The notes under the pieces: generated by a model
Seen by the model: only the letters and a program-made list of their open reading frames with translations
The model's database searches: none
Told to the model about the DNA's origin: nothing
DNA from: Rana temporaria
Lineage: Eukaryota > Chordata > Amphibia > Anura > Ranidae
Length of the DNA stretch: 64,000 bases
Assembly: GCF_905171775.1 (NCBI RefSeq)
Contig: NC_053491.1
Span: 401,040,838 to 401,104,837, forward strand
Reading direction: 5' to 3'
Program-made: the position numbers and the translations under genes
Shown: piece by piece, positions 1 to 10,918 of the stretch
How positions within the stretch are numbered: position 1 is the stretch's first letter
How the letters are laid out: every line of letters starts with the position of its first letter

Positions 1-1730
1 TGTACAAGGCTTCAGGCAACAACTTTGCCTTATGGTGGATTTTACATTTGTTTACATATATGGTTTTGACCTTTGAGACTTTCCATTTGTGTTTTTAGCA
101 CCATATTTTTTCACATGTTTATTCATTTTTGTGATTCATAATTGTTCCTGTGCCTAGGCTTTGTATATGTCACATGCCCAATTTTTTACTGCACACTATG
201 CTTTTCTTTTATGATTTTGGACAAACTTAGAAGGTGATAAAAATGTTGTTCTAATTTATTAACAAGCCAGATTCCAGATAACACTGCTTACAACATTTTT
301 TAAGAAATGCACATCTAAGATAATAACGAGTCGTTTCCTTTTCATGGGTTGATAGATTGCTTTGCCTGGTCATAAGGGGCATTTAAGCAACAGACTGAGA
401 GAGTAAAATACCTTGACCTATGTGCTTTCTGCACCCACTACATCATGTTGTTACAGATATCTACTGATTTATCTATATCACCCTGCTCTTTTACCTGCAC
501 TTTACTATAAGGCATTTTCATAGAGTTACATGGCATGTCTCCTTTTCATCAAGGCTGTGAAAGAGCTGATTGAAACATCACAAAAACTGACAAGGCGGTG
601 AGAGATTCTGTTTGTTGACAAAAATGTGCTTTATTAACTGCATTTTGATTAAATGTCATTTTATTGATAAAGGGTTAGAAATCTCCCAGGCGGCTTTTGT
701 GGATGAAAAATATACATCACTTTTTTTTCCCAGTGATAAGATACTTTCATCTTTATATCTACATTTTTCAGTTCCACATGAATTGACTTATAAGTGGAAA
801 ATTACATAAGTCAACACATCCAGAGTAGGATCTTTGTTCATTCAGAAAAATAATATCATGCTTTTTTTCAATTCAGCTAGCAATATGCAGCTTATTGTAC
901 ATCCCAATGTGTCACTTACTGACTTCAAGCTGTTCAGATGTAGCAGAATACCAAAGTAGTATAAATAAACCAGGTTGCTATCATAAAATAGAGATTAAAA
1001 GATCTGTTTATATACTGGGGCTGTTTTAATAAAAAAAGAGCTATTACAACCCCAACCATTCAAAAGAGCATACCTACAAAAAGTTTGCGTTTTGATACAT
1101 TTTGATTAAGGCACTACTAAGGAATAGTGCATTAATCCTTTTTGGTGACAAAGCTTTGGTGTTTTTTTTTGTCCTTTTAGGGTTGAAAAAGTAAAAGTAA
1201 ATTTAATAAAAGGGTACCTCCCCAAATTAATCCCAGCCCCCATTACTGCTAGAAAAAAAGGCTCCCTCAGGTGGCTGTACATATCTTTCAGTATCTTTAA
1301 AAAGCCCCCTGGAAGCCTTGAAACCAAGGCCCGTGTCAGGCAAGCAATCCTATCACTGGTGACAACACACTAGGAACAGGATCACTTACACGCTATTTTG
1401 TTTTTCCTATGCAGTCATTTGTTGGTTAGGCCCTTTAGATATTGCCCTATCTTTGCTAACTTACTAGCAAATGAAATTCTGCAGTGAGTTGGGCCAACAA
1501 ATACCTTTGCAAGTCATTCTTCAATATGCTTGGAGGTCTTTTTGTCAAATAGAAATTGTTGGAGGTGACAAGCCCTAACCCCTAAGAATTTCTGGCATAA
1601 GAAGAGACTTGCTGTCAGGGGTGGGCTTAGCCATTCCTTCTCTGAGCTGGCCGCTCAGCTATCAGCTAATTGCCAGCTCCTTTATCTCCACAGTGACTCA
1701 CCTGTTGATGATTTGCCTACTTAAAGCGGA
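1..1730. other. AT-rich non-coding stretch, nothing recognised
   Basis: I see no gene, RNA or clear repeat boundary here. The open frames are short (60-75 codons), lack recognisable motifs and overlap on both strands. Poly-A and poly-T runs are common. It may be intronic or intergenic. Confidence 0.5.
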
Positions 1731-2185
1731 TGTCTGCTGAAAAAAAAAAATTAATAGCCAGCAGCTACAAATACTGCAGCTGCTGACTTTTAATATTAGG
1801 ACACTTACCTGTCCTGGAGTCCAGCGCCGTCCGCAGCAAAGGACGAGCGATCGCTCGTCACTCTGCTGCTCCCCCCGCTATCCTCGGTGAGGGAACCAGG
1901 AAGTGAAGCGCTCCGGCTACACTGCCCGGTTCCCTACGGCGCATGCGCGAGTTGTGCTGCGCCTGCTGATTGGCACCCGCTGTGTACTGGGAGCTGAGTG
2001 TTCCCAGCACACAACGGGGGGGGACGGGAGGTGACGTAATGCCCGCAGTCTGGCCGATACTGTGTGGCCGGAAGTAGGTGCAAATACCTGTCTTTAGATA
2101 GGTATCTGCACCCCCCTCCCCCTGAAAGGTGTCAAATGTGACACCGGAGAGGGGGAGGGTTACGATCAGTGGGAGTTCCACTTTA
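1731..2185. mobile_element. MITE-like element with imperfect inverted ends
   Basis: The left end reads TTAAAGCGGATGTCTGCTG and the right end, reverse complemented, reads TAAAGTGGAACTCCCACTG, so the termini are imperfect inverted repeats. The left flank is TTAA, and the right flank is a mutated TTTA, which suggests a TTAA target. The interior is GC-rich and includes a GGCGCATGCGC segment, unlike the AT-rich flanks. No transposase is encoded, so this would be a non-autonomous DNA element. Boundaries are approximate. Confidence 0.5.
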
Positions 2186-5154
2186 GGGCGCCTCTGTTCA
2201 GAAGATTGCACCTCACTTTCTGTCCCAATGACAAATGATTTTTTGAAAATTTGTTTTTTTTTGGTGCCCCTCGGCCTCCTGACTGTGTTTTAAAGGTTCG
2301 ACTTCACATCTATGCGATGCATCAGAGTATGTGCCTTACTGCAGAACAGCCTATTAATTTGAGAATGAACTACCTGCCACCCCTCAATAGCACCAAAGTG
2401 CATGGGGCTTTTTTTAATTTAATTTTTTAATGCCGCTGCAACAAAATGCATGGTGCTTTTGTTAGCATGCATTTTTATTTTTGTGTTGTTTTTTTTTTAC
2501 ACACATATATATATAGTGTGTAAATAAAAAAAAAATCACAAAAATAAAATAAAAAAAAGGCCCATGCAATTAAAATCACAAAAATGCATGCATTTTTTTG
2601 AGAATCGTGATCTTCATTCTAAGCAAAAGAATTGTGATTCTCATTTTTCCTAGAATCGTGCAACTCTACTGCCTTTAGGAATTAATATGAGAAACACCAG
2701 CAAATCTATTGACATAGCTTTAGGTGCAAACTGTACAGAGGACACAGACAATACACCACGTGAAAATACTGCAGCTAGCACAATCACCTGCCTGCCTGTC
2801 AGTAAATTAGGAAGAGCGGATCTAGCTAAACTCAATTCAGTGTATAAATATATATACAATGCCTGGGATGCATATATATCCTCTACACACTGTAACACTT
2901 TAACTGACTAGCCTGCCTGCTCTATCTAACTCCAAAAACCACCAACCACCAACACACTACACAAGGCCGACTTCCAGGCAGCATTATATAGTGTGGGGCG
3001 TGTACTAAACCCCCTGAGCCATAAAATGTTCAAGAAAAAGTCCAATACTGGTTGAGCCCATGTCTGGAGTTTAGCTCCAACTTCAGCATGGCACTGCCCA
3101 TTCAGGCTACAGTAATGGCATCAGGCAAGCCTGGAAAAGTGGACCAGGGCTAAACCAAACTCCTTCTTCTCTTTCCCCTTACTTCTCTCCACACCATCTC
3201 CCTCTGGATCCGGACCTCCGTCCCTTTTTATATCACACATGACTGGGGAGTCAGACTCTGGGAATTATAGTTAACCCCTAACTTCCCATTGGAGCAACAG
3301 TAACCACTACCTGCCTTCACACTCATCAGTCAATGACTGAAAAGCAGGTTCCTGATTGGAGAAGGAAGTAATTATCTGTTACATGCAACCACACTCCATA
3401 GCTGTTAAGCACCCACAACTCCAATGACAAAAACCTGTAATCAATGATCTGCAGTTCCTTATGGACAGAATAATACAGTAATTGTATGGAGACGGCAATA
3501 TGTTATAACAAACTGTATTCCACCTCAGTGACAGATTTTGTGATCTTACATGCAGAAGGGTAGCAATATAATGAAAGGTGATGTGTTATGGGTCCGGAAA
3601 TGACAATCCCATGTTTTGACATAATGACATTTTATGACATTGCCATTTTCTGACATACTGAAATATTGTGACATTTTTGAACAGGGTCAGTAACACATTT
3701 TTAAACATCATTTCTACCATCTGGCAGAATGCTTTTTGTAGTCTTCGGTAAATATGAACAGAAACTTCTACAGTTCAACAGAAAGCCTACAGTAGCAAAA
3801 ATATTAAACAGTTACAATCATAATATTGTTAAAAGAATAAAAATCAGAAGCAATTTCCAGGATTTTGCTTTTATCCTATTAAGAACCGGATGCCAATTAA
3901 AGTATTACTATGACAAGTGAAATTATAGAGTATAGTCAGCAGTTAAGAACACAAGCGTTCCTCATTTTTCTCTATACCCAGAGACAAAATATATTTAAAC
4001 AGTTGGCTTAAAACCTTCTCATTATTTAACAACCTCCCTTTTTTTCCCCTTTTGTGTTTCTTACCGAATGACAGTTTTCTTAACACCAAGGTTCTAACAA
4101 TTGTACATGTTATAAAGATCAGGAACCTCGATGTGCTAAAAACATGAAGAGGGACTATTAAATGAACAAATAATCCTGCTTGTGGACAATGTGTTGACAC
4201 TGGGTCTGAGATGACACATATTTCTGAGACAATACTGGGATATCAGTAAAACAATAACCACAACATTCCCCTGTAGAATAACCTCACTTCATTGTGGAGT
4301 CTTGCTGTTTTAAGATTCCATCTTCACCCTCCACCCGCCTTATGTCCCTTCTGCCAAGGAAAAGACCAATTAAAGGTAATGACAGCATCATCACAGTCCT
4401 CGTACTGAATACCTTGTCAGAATTTTTTCTACGCATCACGAAAAAACAAGACATGAATTAAAGAGCTAGAAATATTTTCAGTCATATGTGAATTTAGAGT
4501 GCTTGTAAGGCTAACCTGATTTATAATAGGGGCACATTGAGTGATTAGATTTTACATTTATGGTCTCCTAACTTGAAGGAAATTACAACCTAATGTCTTT
4601 ACTACACCACAGTCATACACATGCATCATCCAGAGACAATTGTGGGTGCAAGCCTATAATATTACTGGATTGTCTGATTACACATCAACAGCTGCAGGAA
4701 ACCAGAACAAACACCCTTATCAAAATCATTTTTTTTCCAACATCACTCTCAATGGGATTTAATAGATGTTTGAAAAAGTAAACTGGAAATCAGATCCTTC
4801 ACAAGCTTGATGTCTATCTTAGATTGGATGATCAGAGTCAATTTTTATGGGGCAACAGTAGAGGAGTGGATGAAGTACTTGAATCAGCTTAATTTAATTA
4901 ATGTCCATCCACAACCAAAGACACAGATGTGGGTCTCTTTAAAATATTCTGCATTGGCAAACAGGAGAGAACTGAGCCAGGAGGCAAGAAGGCCTTTCTC
5001 CCCCATCTTCCCTGAGACAGCACAAATAAGGTATGCTGGGCTGGTGGACACCAGTGGGGACAAGAACTGCAGTCAGTGAACGATTATTTGTGATAATGCC
5101 ATATTATTTTAGTATTACTTTCACATTCTTTACAATCCATTTAAGCATATACGG
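2186..5154. other. Non-coding stretch with simple A/T tracts
   Basis: Around 2400-2660 there are A/T-rich tracts and a short (CA)(TA) microsatellite near 2500-2520. The remainder has no motif-bearing open frame. Short frames of 60-100 codons near 2.7, 3.7, 4.6 and 4.8 kb look random. Nothing else is recognised. Confidence 0.45.
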
Positions 5155-5560
5155 CAGGGGTGTCCAAACTGTTTTCAAAGAGGGTCAGATTTGATGAAGT
5201 GAACATGCGTGAGGGCCAACCATTTTGCCTGACATTCTTAGAACCATTACAATTCGGTCTAAGTGTGTTCACTCAAGTTGTAATACACGGCCCAACAAGA
5301 ATTATCTTGCCTTTGTGGCTGTGTGTGGTGAAGAGATGAGCTTGGACGTGTTGTTTGGATATACGGTATATATATTTATCCTTTTTGGCCCCCAGCAAAT
5401 ACCCGAACGCCGCTCAGGACTAAGGATGACCTCAGGCGTGTTTTTTGGATATACCGTATATTTATCGGTGTATAACATGCACCTTCACTTTAAGAGTGAA
5501 GTTTCAGGAAAATATAATCATTTTAAATAAAGAACTGTGAAGCAAAATAAGGGTCAGTGC
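5155..5560. mobile_element. hAT-like end fragment followed by a second repeat fragment
   Basis: The sequence from CAGGGGTGTCCAAACTGTTT resembles the start of a widespread vertebrate hAT-type non-autonomous element. No matching right end or 8-bp duplication was found. From about 5440 a different motif, ATTTATCGGTGTATAAC, resembles the CGGCGTATAAGACGAC ends of the element at 60.7 kb. This is probably two truncated or nested fragments leading into the minisatellite. Confidence 0.4.
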
Positions 5561-5561
5561 C

Positions 5562-5900
5562 CATGAATGCAGCCTAATTAGTGCCCATCTCCAGCCTTAC
5601 CATTATCATAAATGCAGCCTCATCATTGCCATGAATGCAGCCTCACCATTGCCATGAATTCAGCCTCACCATTGCCAAATTATGCAGCCTCATCATTGCC
5701 ATGAATACAGCCTCACCATTGCCATAAATTCAGCCTCATCGTTGCCATTAATGCAGCCTCACCATTGCATGAATTCAGCCTCATAATTGTCATGCATTTA
5801 GCCTCATCATTTCCATGAATGCAGCCTAACCATTGCCATGAATGCAGCCTCACCATTGCCATGAATGCAGCCTTACCATTGCCATCAGTGCAGTCTGATG
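5562..5900. repeat. 23-bp minisatellite, about 14 copies
   Basis: Tandem copies of a 23-bp unit containing GAATGCAGCCTCACCATT, with scattered substitutions and a few 1-bp changes in length. The core ATGCAGCCTCACC also occurs in the arrays at 18.36 kb and 48.83 kb, which lie in other insertions. The array abuts an inverted repeat at 5915-6165. Confidence 0.85.
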
Positions 5901-5914
5901 AATGCCCATCTGCA

Positions 5915-6165
5915 GCCTCGGAGGGGACAGGGAGGGGGGGCGTGACCGGCGCCAGCAGATTACATACAGGAGAATCTCCTGTTTACTCAATGGCCTCTTT
6001 AATACAAAGTTCCGCCTCCTATGATAGACAAAGCACTCATCCAATGGCAGCCCAGGAGACGTGACTTCCTATTACACACGCTGCTAAGTAAACAGGAGAT
6101 TCTCCTGTATTTAATATGATTTGCGCTCGTCCCGCCCCCTCCCTGTCCCCTCCGAGGCAACGTAG
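5915..6165. repeat. Inverted repeat next to the 5.6-kb minisatellite
   Basis: Two pairs of matching arms are visible. CCTCGGAGGGGACAGGGAGG near 5916 pairs with CCTCCCTGTCCCCTCCGAGG near 6136. TACAGGAGAATCTCCTGTTT near 5966 pairs with AAACAGGAGATTCTCCTGTA near 6091. The loop is about 100 bp. With the adjacent minisatellite this gives the same layout seen in several other elements of the window. Just to the right, CAGTGGTGGCTGGAGG at 6173 could be an element end, but no partner was found. Confidence 0.7.
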
Positions 6166-6189
6166 ATAAATACAGTGGTGGCTGGAGGA

Positions 6190-6870
6190 CCTCAGTTATG
6201 GGTAACAACTACAAACTTATTATTTGTTTTATTAATATTTACTACCAAGCTTTTTCTCCCTGGAGAAGAGATGCTTAGGAGGGGATATAATCCCAATTTC
6301 ATAGGTTGCTCTGCTTCCCCTATCTCAGTGTTGGAATGCTCCAAACTGGTCACTAGATTCTCTTCTTTCTTTTGCCCTCTTGATTTATTACCCTTTTTCA
6401 TATTTGTAACCTCACTCTCCCTTTCTCGCTCCCTTTTTATTTTTTTGATCTTCAGATACTTCCTTTGGTTGGTCTAATTATGGGGTCCGAGTCCTTTGTT
6501 ATTTGGTTAGGCTTATGCACTTTGATGCCTCTTTTGGATCTAGGGTCTGAGTTATGAGGGGATCAAGGTATCCTAGTAACATGGGAATTAGGACCCATTA
6601 TTCCCTCTGAGGTATCATCTGAGGGTTCTGCGTTCTTCTTCAACTGCTCCCTTTAGATTTGTGATGTTCAGTTTCTGATTCAACCATTTATTTGTTTCAT
6701 CTGTAACATACAATGGTACTTTGCTGCTGATACCATGTCTGGATATTTGTTTATGTACCCTCAGAATTCATATACTGTCAGGTTGTACGTATTTGTTACA
6801 CTTAGACAACACGCTTTTGTATCTTTTTTCACTTTTGTATAAGTCAATAAAAATATTGCAATAAAAAAGA
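6190..6870 (+). mobile_element. Probable L1-type LINE 3' tail
   Basis: This non-coding segment ends in TCAATAAAAATATTGCAATAAAAAAG at 6843-6868, which resembles the short A-rich 3' terminus of amphibian L1 elements in plus orientation. No ORF2 remains upstream, so only the 3' untranslated end would have been inserted. Assignment rests on the terminal motif only. Confidence 0.35.
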
Positions 6871-7027
6871 GGACATATGATCGCAACATAAAAATCTTTA
6901 AATGGTGCCTCTAGCATTGTGAGGAAACTAGTTAACCTAAGGTCTCTAAAAAGGACATGTGGCCACACAATGAAATTGGATGAGAAGTGGTTCAATCTTC
7001 AACTATGTAAGGGGTTCTTTACTGTTA

Positions 7028-7446
7028 GGCCGCGTACACACGATTGGTCCATCCGATGAGAATGGTCTGATGGACCGTTTTCATCGGTCCAAACCGATCG
7101 TGTGTGGGCCCCATCGGTTGGTTAACCTTCGGTCAGAAAATAGGAACTTGCTTTAAAATGTAACAGATGGACGCCTAACCGATAGGTCAAAACCGATCGT
7201 TAGTACGCACGACCATCGGTTAAAAATCCACTCATGCTTAGAATCAAGTCGACGCATGCTTGGAAGCATTGAACTTCGTTTTTTTCAGCACGTCGTTGTG
7301 TTTTACGTCACTGCATTCTGACATGATCGGTTATTTAACCTATGGTGTGTAGGCACATCAGACCATCAGTCAGCTTCATCGGTTAACCAATGACAACGGT
7401 CCTTCGGACTGTTCTCATCGGATGGACTGATCGTGTGTAAGAGGCT
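7028..7446. mobile_element. Harbinger-like MITE (TTA target), 419 bp
   Basis: TTA flanks both ends (7025-7027 and 7447-7449). The termini are inverted: the left begins GGCCGCGTACACACGATTGG and the right, reverse complemented, reads AGCCTCTTACACACGATCAG, followed on both sides by TCCATCCGATGAGAA. The length, TTA duplication and lack of coding match PIF/Harbinger-type MITEs. It belongs with the copies at 20.0, 21.8, 24.4 and 28.3 kb. Confidence 0.75.
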
Positions 7447-7602
7447 TTAGAGGACAGTGGCATGTGGAAGGATGTGAAAACTGGGGTGTCAGCAGAGAGT
7501 ATAGATACATTCTTAAAATGTTTGGATGTGTTTGTTAACAAGCATTATTTGCAGGGATATGGAAAATGGTAGTGACACACACAGACACACACACACATAT
7601 AT

Positions 7603-7665
7603 AGAGGTTAAATTGGATGGACTGGTATCGTTATTCAACCTTACCAGCTATGTAACTCTGTAACT
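7603..7665 (+). mobile_element. CR1-like LINE 3' tail fragment
   Basis: The segment AAATTGGATGGACTGGTATC ... TTCAACCTTACCAGCTATGTAAC matches the 3' terminal sequence of the CR1-like copy at 28.4 kb (there on the minus strand), ending in a short GTAACTNTGTAAC repeat. It is a severely 5'-truncated insertion next to a (CA)n run at 7578-7595. Confidence 0.6.
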
Positions 7666-7779
7666 GTCTAACTGGGTACTTATCTCACTTTCTGCTCACT
7701 TTTTGTCGTGCCTTTAGGATAAACATGGAAGGAAAAAAAACCCTAACAGGGGTTTTACCATCTAGACAACGCTATCTTT

Positions 7780-8089
7780 TTTTTTCCAAATAACAATTTT
7801 TTATTTTCAGAGAAGGTACATACAAGATATAGCAGCAGTTCAAGTACATTAGGAAGGCGGGTGTACAGAATTCTAGCTAACTGGACTTACACAGTGGCTT
7901 CGTACTTATTTATGCTGTCAGTAACATGTAACATAACTGGAGATCAAAGAAGAGGGAGGGTATAGGAAGAGGGTGGGGTGAAGAGAGGGGGAGGGAAGAT
8001 GAAAAAGGAAGGGGGGAGGAGGACAGGGGTGGGGGTGGGCAGGCAGGAATGTCAGGGAAAGTGATGTACCTTGGCGGCCAGTCGTCGAC
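7780..8089 (-). other. L1 3' untranslated region with a pyrimidine-rich tract
   Basis: Follows the ORF2 stop. On the element's sense strand 7920-8045 is strongly C/T-rich (the plus strand shows long G/A runs), then the sequence ends in A-rich DNA next to the target-site duplication. In mammalian L1 the 3' UTR tract is purine-rich on the sense strand, so the polarity here is opposite. Confidence 0.6.
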
Positions 8090-9798
8090 TCATGGCGGGT
8101 CCTCCTTCACATGCCACCTCTCCCACACCAGATCGTGGTCCTCCAGCCTGTCCCGGATCCTGGCCGTCATTTTTTCCATGAGCTCTACATCCTTGACCCT
8201 AGCATAAAGGGCTTCTTGGGGCGGGGGGTTTGGTTTCTTCCAATGAAGTGCTATCAGGCACCTCGCAGCTGTGGTTATGTGTCTCAGCAGTTTCTTATAG
8301 GGTTTGGCTATGCGAGGTTGGGATAGGCCCAGCAGGAATAGCTTCGGGGAGAGGGGTATGGGCACCTCGAAGAGGCGAGATAGGAGCTCTTGGGTTTGAG
8401 TCCAGAACGGGACAATCAAGGGGCATGCCCAGTACAAATGGAACAATGTGCCCCTGGCTTGGTTACAGCGCCAGCACCGGTCAGAGGTGGAAGGGTAAAT
8501 CTTGTGGAGGACGTCTGGGGTCAGGTACCAAAAGAACAGCACTTTGTACGTGTTTTCCTTATAGAGGGTGCATATCGAACTCTTGGCCGCCTGCCTCCAG
8601 ACCGCCCTCCACTCGTCCTCCGAGAGCACCTCCCCCAACTCCCTCTCCCATCGGAGCATATATGCATGTTTACCTTTGGTTTGTATGGGGTACTCATTGA
8701 GGATTTGGTATATGTCTGATATGAGGCCTCTTCGGGCCGTGCCCTCGAGTATGATTCGTTCAAAAGGGGTTGGTTTTGAGAAAAGGAGCCGGGGGGCTAT
8801 TGTTTGGGCATAGTGCCTAATCTGGAAGTAGCTGAAAAGAGCTTGTCGTGGGATGTCGTGTTTGGCTTGGAGATCTGTAAAGGAGCGTAGGGTGCGGGAT
8901 CTGGGGTCTACCAGGTGGCCAAAGTGAAATAAGTTTCGCGAGGCCCAGGGCCATGACATGTGGTGGGTCAGACTGGTCGGGAGTTTGGGGTTATAGAGAA
9001 AGGAGGTCAGTAGGGAGCTATCGGATTTAAGTCGATGGACTTGGGCTAGCCTCCTCCATGTGCTTTGAAGCTGCCGCATGGAGCCCAGTAAACGTCCGGG
9101 GTCCACTGTCGCATTTGCGTTCCACAGGAGATTGTTGGGATGTATCGGAGCCAACCAGATTTTCTCCACCTCCGTCCATCTATTGTAAGACTTCTGGGGG
9201 AACCATGATGCCACTGCTCGGAGTTGTGAAGCCTGGTAATATTTGATCAGGTCTGGGAAGGCTAGGCCTCCCTCAGTTCGCGACGCCGTCATGACCGAGC
9301 GTGGGATCCTGTGGCGTTTGTAATTCCACACGTACCGGAGGAGGTCGGCTTGTAGAGCTCGCAGATGAGCACACGGGACCGGGACTGGGAGGGTCTGAAA
9401 GAGATACAGCAGTTTTGGGAGGACGACCATCTTTATGGCCGCTATTCGGCCTATAAGGGATATCTGATGGGACTTCCATTTATGGATCAGCGCCCGTATT
9501 GAACTGTATAGGGGGGGGAAGTTGGCCTGGTATAGGGATGTAAAGCTCGGGGTTAGATGAACCCCCAGGTATTTCAGGGAGGCGCGCTCCCAGTGGTACG
9601 GGAAGACGGACTGGAGGTGTAGGACCTCCGGTTCGGGCATATTAATCGGCATGGCCATGGATTTGGACGTGTTAGTCTTGTAACCCGAGAGGGCCCCGTA
9701 GCTATCCAGTTCTTTGTGTAGGTTGGGCAGGGATATGCGGGGGCACGTCAGTGTCAGGATGATGTCATCGGCAAAGAGGGAGATCTTAAATTCCCTCC
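8090..9798 (-). pseudogene. L1 ORF2 part 3: RT catalytic box to Cys/His-rich C-terminus
   Basis: This is the C-terminal part of the LINE ORF2 protein, which nicks target DNA and copies the LINE RNA into it. Reading from about 9798 without an ATG, the frame gives EFKISLFADDIILTLT, the F-A-D-D catalytic box of the reverse transcriptase, and continues through KYLGVHLT and GGLAFPDLIKYYQASQL, both typical of L1-type ORF2. Near 8420-8480 is CWRCNQARGTLFHLYWACP, the C-x2-C-x8-H type motif found near the ORF2 C-terminus in L1 and Tx1 elements. The ATG at 9658 is internal and not the real start. A one-base indel in the G/C run around 9791-9800 separates this frame from the upstream RT frame, so the copy cannot make full ORF2. 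Confidence 0.85.
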
Positions 9799-10860
9799 CC
9801 GTACTGGGATACCTCGGATGTCCGGGTTGCCTCGGATCGTCGCTGCTAGGGGCTCGACGCAGAGAGCGAAGAGGAGGGGGGAGAGGGGATACCCCTGGCG
9901 GGTTCCATTGGTAACGGGGAAGGTGGAAGAAGTGGCAAAGGGCATTTTCACCTGAGAGATCGGGTTGGTGTAGAGGTGTCGTACCGCCCGGAGAAAAGGT
10001 CCCCCAAAGCCCATATGCCTTAACGTAGCGAGCATGAAGGGCCAGCCAAGGCGGTCAAATGCCTTTTCCGCGTCCAAACTCAGAAGTAAGGATTCCGGGC
10101 CCTCCCTGCTTAGGTCAATCACCTTTCTCGTGTTGTCCCCCGCTTGGCGGAGGGGGACAAAGCCCACCTGGTCTTTATGGACCAGGGAGGGTAATACTAC
10201 ATTTAAGCGGAGGGAGAGGACCTTCGTAAAGATCTTAAGATCAGAGTTCAGCAGGGCAATCGGCCTGTAGCTCGCGCATAGTGAAGGGTCCTTGTCCGGT
10301 TTAGGGATGAGGGTGATAAATGATCGCTGCATATCCTGCGGGATAGGGGTCTGCTGTAGAAAGGCATTAAAAAGCTTAGTCATGTGGGGGAGAAGAGTAG
10401 GGAGGAAAGTCTTGTAGTATTCGTATGGGAACCCGTCGGGGCCTGGGGATTTATGGGCGGGAAGGGATTTAATGGCCATGGTCAGCTCCTTTCCTGTAAT
10501 GGGGGCGTTAAGGGAGGCCAGGTCGTCCGGTCGCAGTCGGGGGATGCCCGCCCGAGTTAGGTATTGTGTCATCCTATCTAGCAGGTCGGGGGGGGGTGGA
10601 TTGTGGGGTATTTCCGGCTTGTTATACAGGTCAGTGTAAAATGCTGCGAAGGCATCCGCGATACCCTGAGGGTGTGATACAATATTGCCAGAGCTGTCCT
10701 GTACCTGATGTAGGGTGGACTCGAGCGAGCGGTCCGCTAGTTTCCTCGCCAAGAGAGCTTGTGCCTTGTTGCCCTTGTCATAGTATACTTGACGGAGGCT
10801 TACAGTAGGTGAACCCGATTTTGTGTCAATCTCGCTCTCTTTCTCGGCGAGATTGAGCAC
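9799..10860 (-). pseudogene. L1 ORF2 part 2: reverse transcriptase fingers and palm
   Basis: The minus-strand frame starting at 10860 encodes LNLAEKESEIDTKSG and then RT motifs in order: HKSPGPDGFPYEYYK (region before motif 1), LIPKPDKDPSLCASYRPIAL, LSLDAEKAFDRLGWPFM (motif A with catalytic Asp) and NGTRQGYPLSPLLFALCVEPLA (motif B). The F-A-D-D motif C lies in the next frame because of an indel near 9795. The annotated frame continues to 9754 but the last residues are frameshifted. Its upstream partner, the endonuclease part, lies 2.37 kb away beyond the palindromic insertion. Motifs are intact, so decay looks modest. Confidence 0.88.
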
Positions 10861-10864
10861 CTAC
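10858..10864. repeat. Target-site duplication, left copy (CACCTAC)
   Basis: CACCTAC here and at 13229-13235 flanks the palindromic insertion. Removing one copy plus the insertion rejoins the LINE sequence exactly in frame. Read on the LINE strand, both copies contain an in-frame TAG, so the stop predates the insertion. Confidence 0.8.
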
Positions 10865-10918
10865 GAGCCCCATCGCGGGAGCCAGCGCCGAGCTGGCTTG
10901 CCGCGATGGAGACAGAGC

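Noticed and set aside
5562..5900. Possible CRISPR-like array
   Set aside because: The units are head-to-tail with no unique spacers, and the genome is vertebrate. It is a minisatellite.
8111..8813. Plus-strand frames opposite the L1 ORF2
   Set aside because: Shadows of the minus-strand LINE protein, with no motifs of their own.
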